Assembly: GCA_003507655.1 (NCBI GenBank)
Contig: DNUZ01000014.1
Coordinates: forward strand, 1-54,090
DNA from: Lachnospiraceae bacterium
GTDB lineage: Bacteria > Bacillota > Clostridia > Lachnospirales > Lachnospiraceae
Direction of reading: 5' to 3'
Length of the DNA: 54,090 bases
The translations under genes and the position numbers were made by a program. The notes beneath the pieces are model-generated. The model made no database searches. It was not told the origin of the DNA and saw only the letters and a program-made list of their open reading frames with translations. Shown here in pieces: positions 26,322 to 32,305 of the stretch. The stretch's first letter is position 1. Every line of letters begins with the position of its first letter.

Positions 26322-26338
26322 GTTACAAATTTATTACA
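26322..26338 (-). promoter_or_regulatory. WalR (YycF)-type box before the NlpC/P60 gene
   Basis: On the minus strand TGTAAT-N5-TGTAAC (26338 to 26322) fits the published WalR consensus TGTWAH-N5-TGTWAH exactly. It lies just downstream of the -10, about where transcription starts, which in Bacillus is more typical of repression than activation. Confidence 0.55.
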
Positions 26339-26351
26339 TTTATCGTACAAC

Positions 26352-26380
26352 ATTATATCAAAGCGTTTCTACACTGTCAA
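26352..26380 (-). promoter_or_regulatory. consensus sigma-A promoter of the NlpC/P60 gene
   Basis: Perfect -35 TTGACA (26380-26375), 17-base spacer and perfect -10 TATAAT (26357-26352). Confidence 0.88.
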
Positions 26381-26410
26381 CCCTATTCCTTTACAAAACC
26401 CGACAAAGAA

Positions 26411-27325
26411 TTACAGCTCATTCAAATATTTTTCGATAGAAGTTACAACATTCGCCCCATCGGCAGCCGCTGTAATGACCTGCCGAAGCTGCTTGGTACG
26501 CAGATCTCCCGCCGCAAAAATCCCTGCACAGCTTGTCACGCCATCTTCACCGGCAATGACATAACCGGCTTCATCTAAATCCACCACGCCACGATATATT
26601 TCCGTGTTCGGCAGGATGCCCACTGCTATAAATACTCCGTTGACCGAAAGTTCCTGCTTTTCCTCTGTCTTCTTCTTATATAAGGAAAGACTCTCAACCT
26701 GATCCTCTCCCTGAATCTGCTCAATAACCGTATCCCAGAGAATTTCGATGTTCTCACTTGTCTTTACCCGTTCCTGCAACACCTTTGCCCCGCGGAATTC
26801 ATCTCTTCTGTGGATCAGATACACTTTTTTACAGAGTCTTGCTAAAAACAGGGCATCCTCTAACGCTACATCTCCGCCTCCGACTACTGCCGTTGTCTTT
26901 CCTTTAAAAAACGCTCCGTCACAGGTGGCACAATAAGAGACTCCCATTCCCATGAGTTCCTCTTCCCCCGGCACACCTAAGGTCCGGTGTGTCGCACCAC
27001 TGGCTAATACGATCGTCTTTGTCTGATAAGTTGCCTTATCTGTCACAATGACCTTATGATCTGCTTCGTTTTTAATCTCTAACACTTCTGCCGTTACAAA
27101 CTGACATCCTACGGCATCGGCATGCGCCCGGAATTTACTTCCAAGATCAAATCCACCGACCCCAGGGATTCCCGGATAGTTATCTACTTCATAGGTGTTT
27201 AAGATCTGTCCTCCGCTCATTGGTGCTTTTTCTAATACCAGTGTCTTTAACTTTGCCCGCTCTGCATAAATCGCAGCACTCAAACCTGCCGGACCACTTC
27301 CTATTATAATTACATCATACAGCAT
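26411..27325 (-). CDS. trxB: thioredoxin-disulfide reductase
   Basis: A 304-residue flavoenzyme that reduces thioredoxin with NADPH. FAD motif GSGPAGLSAA is at residues 9-18, the redox-active CATC at C132/C135, the NADPH motif GGGDVALEDA follows, and the terminal GIFAAGDLR binds FAD. Length is normal. It stands between two stretches of palindromic repeats, and no terminator separates it clearly from the NlpC/P60 promoter. Confidence 0.95.
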   Translation of the reverse strand: MLYDVIIIGSGPAGLSAAIYAERAKLKTLVLEKAPMSGGQILNTYEVDNYPGIPGVGGFDLGSKFRAHADAVGCQFVTAEVLEIKNEADHKVIVTDKATYQTKTIVLASGATHRTLGVPGEEELMGMGVSYCATCDGAFFKGKTTAVVGGGDVALEDALFLARLCKKVYLIHRRDEFRGAKVLQERVKTSENIEILWDTVIEQIQGEDQVESLSLYKKKTEEKQELSVNGVFIAVGILPNTEIYRGVVDLDEAGYVIAGEDGVTSCAGIFAAGDLRTKQLRQVITAAADGANVVTSIEKYLNEL

Positions 27326-27363
27326 ATATTTGTTCTCTCTTTCTTTTTTATTTTACGCATAAA

Positions 27364-27676
27364 GATTAGGATGTCAAAAGGCGGCTTACAACTTAGGGGC
27401 TGGCAACTTGCACAAAACTGGGACTACTTTTGTGACTTTGGGAGAAAATTAGTAAATCTTAGTCTGCCTGCTAATGTATAGTGTTTTGCTGCCATGGACG
27501 GCAGCAAAAGTCTTACCCCCCCATGGACGGGGCGTTTAAGACGTACACGTCACTCCAGCACAGCCTAACTCAGGCAGACTTAGATTTTCTTATTTTCGTA
27601 CAACGGAACAAAATAGACTCGGCTTTGTGCAAGTTGCCACTCAAAAAACTTGAAAACGCCTTTTGACACCCTAATC
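27364..27676. repeat. palindromic repeat family R, copy B, with nested palindrome
   Basis: 313 bp with 20-bp terminal inverted repeats (27364-27383 and 27657-27676) that match at 19 of 20 positions. A perfect inner repeat GGCAACTTGCACAAA / TTTGTGCAAGTTGCC lies inside. Relative to copy A the core is interrupted by roughly 160 bp (about 27450-27611), itself a palindrome with AAATCTTAGTCTGCCTG arms. It fills most of the trxB-yjfB gap; no credible gene lies in it. Confidence 0.85.
27484..27542 (+). other. two adjacent hairpins with ATGGAC loops
   Basis: Hairpin 1 has arms TTTTGCTGCC (27484-27493) and GGCAGCAAAA (27500-27509). Hairpin 2 has GTCTTA/TAAGAC outer and CCCC/GGGG inner pairs (27510-27542). 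Both present the hexanucleotide ATGGAC as the loop on the plus strand. Confidence 0.6.
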
Positions 27677-27794
27677 ATATAAAACTATTTTATCATCTTT
27701 CCCGGAAAACCTCCATCTTATTTTGAGGCTTATTTTTCTCTTGGCTTTCACTGCCTTCGGGATTCTGTTTTTCTCTTTTATTTTTCAAAACTTA

Positions 27795-27823
27795 TTGCAC
27801 TTTTCACACCTTCGAAGTACAAT
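27795..27823 (+). promoter_or_regulatory. sigma-A promoter of the YjfB-like gene
   Basis: -35 TTGCAC, 17-base spacer, -10 TACAAT; 32 bases before the ATG. It is not a clear sigma-D (flagellar) promoter. Confidence 0.6.
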
Positions 27824-27855
27824 AAACTTATCAATAGACGAAAGGTGGTGCCAGT

Positions 27856-28044
27856 ATGGATGTAACAGCTCTTAATAACATTGCGTTGAGTCAGATCTCC
27901 CCGAGCACATCTCCTTCTGATATCAGTGTTGCGATCTTAGGAAAACAGCTTGATGTCACACAGAAGCTCGGAGACACGATGATACAGGCAATGGAACGTT
28001 CAGTGAACCCGCATATTGGCGGCAACATTGATATTTCTGTTTAG
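27856..28044 (+). CDS. YjfB family putative motility protein
   Basis: A 62-residue soluble protein. The pattern (hydrophobic N terminus, a DISVAILGKQLDVTQKLGD core and a C-terminal MERSVNPHIGG...DISV) matches the YjfB family. Members are small, often controlled with flagellar genes, and lack a known mechanism. AAAGGTGG precedes the ATG and a strong terminator follows. It is a single-gene unit on the plus strand. Confidence 0.85.
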   Translation: MDVTALNNIALSQISPSTSPSDISVAILGKQLDVTQKLGDTMIQAMERSVNPHIGGNIDISV

Positions 28045-28051
28045 TACAGAG

Positions 28052-28093
28052 AAAAAGCAGGAGTCGGTATTTCACGCAACTCCTGCTTTTTGT
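28052..28093 (+). terminator. terminator of the YjfB-like gene
   Basis: AAAAAGCAGGAGT and ACTCCTGCTTTTT arms around a 14-base loop, with the T-run included in the right arm. Confidence 0.92.
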
Positions 28094-28143
28094 TTTAGAA
28101 TCTTTTTATTTTAGAATTTTTTATTTCAAATTCTTTATTCTTC

Positions 28144-29061
28144 TTAAAAAATCTCAATGATCACCATAAATGCGACTGCTAATACCATTCCGATCACCAG
28201 TGTCGGTGTAACGATCCTTTCACGTTTCGCTTCATTCATCTTCTGTTGAATGAGTTCCAGCCTTCCATTTTTTCTTGCCAGATGGACCCAGATGGCACAG
28301 CCGCCTGCGGTCGTAAACACCGCTATGACTCCCCATACAAGAAGCCCTGCTAATAAGATTTTTGGCTGGCTTGCTAAATTACTACTCTGCTGTACGGCAT
28401 CACTCACGCTCGCATTCCTGATACTTCCATTGAGTCCTGAGAGCAGTACTCCGTTCAGATTCAGTAAAAAATGACAGATCATGGAAGTCACAATGCTTCC
28501 GGTTGCTTCCATCATAAAGACTAAGATCATGCCAAAGACAAAGGTATATAAGAACTGGTTAAAGTTCATGTGCATACAGCCGAACAGAAGTCCGCTGAGC
28601 ACCAGTGCTGCCTTCATGCTGCTCTTCCGGTAGGTCTGATAAAAGACTCCGCGGAACACAAACTCCTCCACAAAGGCTGGCAGCAATGCCACAAACAGGA
28701 TATTGAGGAACAGATTCTCCTGTCCCATTGTTGTCGCAAGCTCTGCTGAGGTATTGTCCACAAAAAACATCGTCAGCAGATTCATGACCAGCATCAGCGG
28801 GTAAAACAGATACGTCATAACCACCGCTAAAAGGGCATCGGAAATCCTGATTTTTTTATAGGGGATCAATTCCCCTGTCTTCGTCCCCGATATTTTCAGA
28901 TAGACAAACGGCGGGACACATACGAGGAGCTGTGAAACAGCAATATCTACATAAAATGAGTCCACAAAACGTTTTCCTATCAGCGACCATAAAAAACTGC
29001 CGCCCACATAGATCAGAAAAGTAATGAGAAATGTGCGGTTTACGCCTTTATTTGTCGTCAT
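28144..29061 (-). CDS. CPBP family intramembrane metalloprotease
   Basis: 305 residues with about eight hydrophobic segments. The CPBP/Abi signature is complete: EEFVFRG (EExxxR, about residue 131), a later FGCMHMNFNQF (HxxxN-like) and the third motif near CHFLLN. These proteins are membrane proteases related to Rce1; in bacteria roles range from bacteriocin immunity to regulation. No bacteriocin gene is near. AGGAG lies 5 bases before the ATG. Confidence 0.9.
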   Translation of the reverse strand: MTTNKGVNRTFLITFLIYVGGSFLWSLIGKRFVDSFYVDIAVSQLLVCVPPFVYLKISGTKTGELIPYKKIRISDALLAVVMTYLFYPLMLVMNLLTMFFVDNTSAELATTMGQENLFLNILFVALLPAFVEEFVFRGVFYQTYRKSSMKAALVLSGLLFGCMHMNFNQFLYTFVFGMILVFMMEATGSIVTSMICHFLLNLNGVLLSGLNGSIRNASVSDAVQQSSNLASQPKILLAGLLVWGVIAVFTTAGGCAIWVHLARKNGRLELIQQKMNEAKRERIVTPTLVIGMVLAVAFMVIIEIF

Positions 29062-29072
29062 ATGTTCTCCTG

Positions 29073-29447
29073 TTATTTTACGGCTACGGCTTCAATCTCT
29101 AAGAGTACATCTTTTGGAAGTCTTGCTACCTCCACACAGCTTCTTGCCGGGAAATCTGTAGTAAAGAATTCTTTGTATACCTCATTGATCGTTCCAAAAT
29201 CATTCATTTCTTTAATGAATACTGTTGTTTTAACCACATTATCCATAGAAGTTCCTGCTGCTTCTAATAAATTAGAAAGACTCGTCATTGCCTGTCTGGT
29301 CTGTGCTTCTGCACCGTCAGGGATCTCTCCGGTTGCAGGATTTACCGGGATCACACCGGAAGTATATACCATTCCATTCACTTCAATTGCCTGTGAGTAC
29401 GGTCCGATCGCTGCCGGAGCGTTCTGTGTACTGATTACTTTTTTCAT
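29073..29447 (-). CDS. ridA: RidA family enamine/imine deaminase
   Basis: 124 residues, the normal length. RidA hydrolyses reactive 2-aminoacrylate formed by PLP enzymes. The start MKKVISTQNAPAAIGPYSQA and the C-terminal RSCVEVARLPKDVLLEIEAVA, including the carboxylate-binding arginine of RSCVEV, match the active subgroup. GAAGGA precedes the ATG. It lies between cvfB and the CPBP gene in the same direction. Confidence 0.94.
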   Translation of the reverse strand: MKKVISTQNAPAAIGPYSQAIEVNGMVYTSGVIPVNPATGEIPDGAEAQTRQAMTSLSNLLEAAGTSMDNVVKTTVFIKEMNDFGTINEVYKEFFTTDFPARSCVEVARLPKDVLLEIEAVAVK

Positions 29448-29476
29448 CGTGATTCCTTCTTTCTTTTGTTTTGTAT

Positions 29477-30313
29477 TTATAATTTTCGGATCACCTTATC
29501 GGTAATCTCAATCTTATGCTCTTTATAGAGATGTCCGACTGCCCGCTTAAAAGCATTTTTACTAAGTCCGGTCTCTCTTTTGATGACTTCCGGAGAAGCC
29601 TTGTCGTTAAATGGCAGAACTCCCGCATATTCATCAATGATCTCTAACACTTTTTCTGCATCCGGGTTCATCTGAAGATATGCTTTCTGGCGCATGGTAA
29701 GATCCAGCTTTCCATCCGGTTTTACTTTTGTCACACGCGCTTCTATGATATCACCAATCCGCAAGAAACTGCAATCCTCATGACGTGGGATCATGGCTGA
29801 GTACCGGTCATCTACGGCTATGAAAGTTCCGAAATTATCACTGAACTCATAGACTCTTCCCTGTACCGTATCTCCCTCTTTATAAGGAGATTCTTTTGAC
29901 AGCAGATCGTAGATCCCTTTCATGGTCGCACAGAGTCTGCGGCTCTTATCAATATAAAGTGTGACTAAGATCTCATCTCCCGGCTCGACCTTTCTGGTCA
30001 TCTCTTTAAACGGTAAGAACAGATCTTTTTCTAAGCCCCAGTCTAAAAAGGCTCCGATCTTTCCGATTTCTAACACTTCTAAGACTGCCAGTTGTTCCAG
30101 TTGTAATTTTGGTGTATTGGTTGTTGCGATCAGCCGGTCTTTGGAGTCTTTATATAAAAACACTTTCAGCACATCACCAATCTTTACCTCCTGCGGCACC
30201 TGCTTTGCCGGAAGCAGCACGCGTGTCTCATCCTCCGGTTTCTGTGCTAAGTATACTCCAAACTCTACTTTTTTTACAACAATCAGTTCCTGATATTCTC
30301 CTAATTTAATCAT
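29477..30313 (-). CDS. cvfB: CvfB-like S1 RNA-binding protein
   Basis: 278 residues. Tandem S1-like domains (N-terminal Y-x-E-L segment, then FLDWGLEKDLFLPFKEM and the third FGTFIAVDDRYSAMIPRHE) are followed by a C-terminal winged helix (about 215-275, KASPEVIKRETGLSKNAFKRAVGHLYK). This is the CvfB/YitL architecture. In Staphylococcus it binds RNA and affects virulence gene expression. It overlaps the upstream thioesterase gene by 8 bases. Confidence 0.9.
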   Translation of the reverse strand: MIKLGEYQELIVVKKVEFGVYLAQKPEDETRVLLPAKQVPQEVKIGDVLKVFLYKDSKDRLIATTNTPKLQLEQLAVLEVLEIGKIGAFLDWGLEKDLFLPFKEMTRKVEPGDEILVTLYIDKSRRLCATMKGIYDLLSKESPYKEGDTVQGRVYEFSDNFGTFIAVDDRYSAMIPRHEDCSFLRIGDIIEARVTKVKPDGKLDLTMRQKAYLQMNPDAEKVLEIIDEYAGVLPFNDKASPEVIKRETGLSKNAFKRAVGHLYKEHKIEITDKVIRKL

Positions 30314-31022
30314 TTCTTCCTCCGAAAAATTCTATGATCGCATATGGGCTCTTTTCTTTGTCCGCTAACACCACCGCGATCTTCTCCTCTGTATTTTCCA
30401 CAAACGGATACATGATATCGCCTAACACTGCTGCTTTTCTGTATTCTACCCTCAGCTCGCTCACAAGAAACTGCTCCGGTAAAAATTCTTCTGCCATCAA
30501 TACATATTTGCCGTTGTTCACATGATGGTTAGAATCAATGCAAAAACGGTGTACCGCAAACGGCTCTTTCGCTTCTAAATGCTTTGGCATTGGGATTTTT
30601 CTTGCAGCATATTCCATCGGATAAGGTTCCCCTAACTCATATGCATTTGCAACCTCGTCCGGGATCCGAACCGGTTTTCCGGTTTCCGTATTTACAAATA
30701 TCCAGTTAGAATTTGCATAGACTAAATCTTTTCCATGCTCATCCTGCAGCATCAGATTTCTGTGTCCGAAAAAATTCTTAAATGCATATGGATTTGCAAT
30801 GATCCGTATCTGCTCTCCCAACTTCGGATATTCCTTTATGACGATCTGCCAGGAAGCTAACAGCCACGCTCTCTTTTGTCCTTTTAAAAATTCGAGACCG
30901 CCTCCGACATCCTCGGAGTGAAAAGTACAGCAGTCCTGGAAGTAATCCAGAACGGACTCCAGTTTTATCCTATGCATTTCATCTACTTCACTATAGCGCA
31001 CACGCGCATCCATCTGATACAT
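30306..31022 (-). CDS. acyl-ACP thioesterase
   Basis: 238 residues with two hotdog folds: N-terminal MDARVRYSEVDEMHRIKLESVLDY-type start and a C-terminal half with VHRFCIDSNHHVNNGKYV. The HxN..Y motif holds the active-site residues of the FatA/B-like bacterial family. It releases free fatty acids from acyl carrier protein in the cytosol. GAGAGGA lies before the ATG. The leader region upstream is filled with palindromic repeats. Confidence 0.92.
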   Translation of the reverse strand: MYQMDARVRYSEVDEMHRIKLESVLDYFQDCCTFHSEDVGGGLEFLKGQKRAWLLASWQIVIKEYPKLGEQIRIIANPYAFKNFFGHRNLMLQDEHGKDLVYANSNWIFVNTETGKPVRIPDEVANAYELGEPYPMEYAARKIPMPKHLEAKEPFAVHRFCIDSNHHVNNGKYVLMAEEFLPEQFLVSELRVEYRKAAVLGDIMYPFVENTEEKIAVVLADKEKSPYAIIEFFGGRND

Positions 31023-31038
31023 TGCCTGTCCTCTCTTT

Positions 31039-31324
31039 CGCCCGAAGGGCTTTTTATTCTATAGGAAATTCTATAGTAAACACAACTTTCATACTTTAAT
31101 GTAACATATTTTTTCTTATAGAGGAACAAAAGTGTGCTTCGCACACTTCCGCGCTCCAATTTCTTCTATAGCACAGCTTTTGTTCCGCGCGCGAGCGGTG
31201 CTGCATCGCAGCTACTTACCCCTCAGCGAGCTGCGCATCTTCGCCCGAAGGGCTTTTTGCTCTATAGGAAATACAAATTTTCACGCTTTAATGTAATACG
31301 GTATTTCCTATAGAGCAAAAAAGC
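31039..31324. repeat. repeat-filled gap with two family S palindromes
   Basis: The block TTCGCCCGAAGGGCTTTTT occurs twice (near 31039 and 31240), each time followed by an S element (31051-31131 and 31252-31324). The second has near-perfect 23-bp arms (GCTTTTT-GCTCTATAGGAAATAC and its complement). Between them lie GGAACAAAAG / CTTTTGTTCC arms (31123-31132, 31177-31186) enclosing an AAGTGTGC/GCACACTT hairpin. No gene is seen in 31023-31352. Confidence 0.7.
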
Positions 31325-31347
31325 ACCATATCTACATATGGTGCTTT
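31319..31347 (-). terminator. terminator of tRNA-Gln
   Basis: Minus strand GCACCATAT / ATATGGTGC stem with a GTAG loop, followed by TTTTTTGC. It starts a few bases after the tRNA 3' end and abuts the family S palindrome. Confidence 0.92.
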
Positions 31348-31352
31348 CAAAA

Positions 31353-31424
31353 CTGGCCCACAAGGATTCGAACCTTGAAATGACGGAGTCAGAGTCCGTT
31401 GCCTTACCATTTGGCGATGGGCCA
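31353..31424 (-). tRNA. tRNA-Gln (anticodon CTG)
   Basis: Acceptor arm TGGCCCA pairs with TGGGCCA. The anticodon stem ACGGA/TCCGT encloses the loop CTCTGAC, placing CTG at positions 34-36 (codon CAG). The T-loop GTTCGAATC is canonical. The discriminator is G and no CCA is encoded. Confidence 0.95.
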
Positions 31425-31444
31425 ATGTCGTGTCAACAATGGGT

Positions 31445-31474
31445 ATTATACATGATGATTTTACCAAAAGTCAA
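31445..31474 (-). promoter_or_regulatory. sigma-A promoter of tRNA-Gln
   Basis: -35 TTGACT (31474-31469), 18-base spacer and -10 TATAAT (31450-31445) on the minus strand. Confidence 0.8.
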
Positions 31475-31481
31475 GCACTTT

Positions 31482-32141
31482 TTAAAAAATTTTTAAATCT
31501 TTTTCAACAATTGCAAAAACGACCTCTTTTTCCCAGTCGATCTCTGCTTTTCCATTCGTACCCTCGATCAGTTCTTTTTCTATCTTTTCCTGCTGTTGTG
31601 CCGGAACAACCACCTGAATGCTGACATTTTCTCCATAGATACTGTCTGCGATCGGGATATTGTTCTGCGCTAATATATACTGGATCTTTCCGATCCCATT
31701 ATAATCGGTTACGATATTTCCAAACATGCCACGTTGCTTCTCTATAATAACACTGGACTCCAATCCGCTCCGGGTCGCCTTTTGATAGGCACGCACCAGT
31801 CCGCCGGTTCCTAAAAGCACACCGCCAAAATAACGGGTCACTACGACTACGGTATTGTGGATGTCTTCATGCAGGAGCACATCTAGCATCGGACGGCCGG
31901 CGGTACCGTTTGGTTCTCCGTCATCGGAACATCTTTGCAGCTCCTGACGCTCGCCAATGACATAGGCATAGCAATTGTGTCTTGCATCCCAGTATTTCTT
32001 TTTCATCTTCGCAATAAACTCCAATGCCTCTTCTTCCGTTTCTATCGGAAGTACGGTAGCAATAAATCTGGATTTTTTCTCTACGATCTCTCCCTGTCCA
32101 CCTTCGTAGACAGCACGGTATCCGTTTGTCTCCATAGTCAT
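31482..32141 (-). CDS. YigZ/IMPACT family protein
   Basis: 219 residues. The N-terminal UPF0029 (IMPACT) domain (about 1-130) carries KKSRFIA, DDGEPNGTAGRP and TRYFGGVLLGTGGLVRAY, and a C-terminal DUF1949-like domain follows (about 135-210, DYNGIGKIQYIL). Related proteins influence translation control; the bacterial role is uncertain. The ATG at 32141 has AGGAG 4 bases upstream, and a second ATG two codons later is also possible. It is divergent from the PBP gene. Confidence 0.93.
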   Translation of the reverse strand: MTMETNGYRAVYEGGQGEIVEKKSRFIATVLPIETEEEALEFIAKMKKKYWDARHNCYAYVIGERQELQRCSDDGEPNGTAGRPMLDVLLHEDIHNTVVVVTRYFGGVLLGTGGLVRAYQKATRSGLESSVIIEKQRGMFGNIVTDYNGIGKIQYILAQNNIPIADSIYGENVSIQVVVPAQQQEKIEKELIEGTNGKAEIDWEKEVVFAIVEKDLKIF

Positions 32142-32164
32142 CTCTCTCCTGTTTTTCTGCTCTC

Positions 32165-32192
32165 ATTATAACGGTATTTTGATTTTCCGTAA
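32165..32192 (-). promoter_or_regulatory. promoter of the yigZ-like gene
   Basis: -35 TTACGG (32192-32187), 16-base spacer, -10 TATAAT (32170-32165) on the minus strand. Confidence 0.55.
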
Positions 32193-32233
32193 ATACCAAA
32201 TTGTCCGAAAAGTGCCTGCAAATCAGTTAATAC

Positions 32234-32262
32234 TTTATTCTTATGCCGTTTTTTGGTATAAT
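32234..32262 (+). promoter_or_regulatory. extended -10 promoter of the class A PBP gene
   Basis: TGG-TATAAT (32254-32262) gives an extended -10. The -35 at 17-base spacing is only TTTATT. Transcription would start about 35 bases before the ATG. Confidence 0.65.
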
Positions 32263-32305
32263 GTATCATAATATAGTTTAAGACTAATTACAAAGGAGGT
32301 CTGTT

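Noticed and set aside
27481..27666. 61-codon plus-strand frame
   Set aside because: It falls entirely inside the nested palindromic repeat and has no ribosome site.
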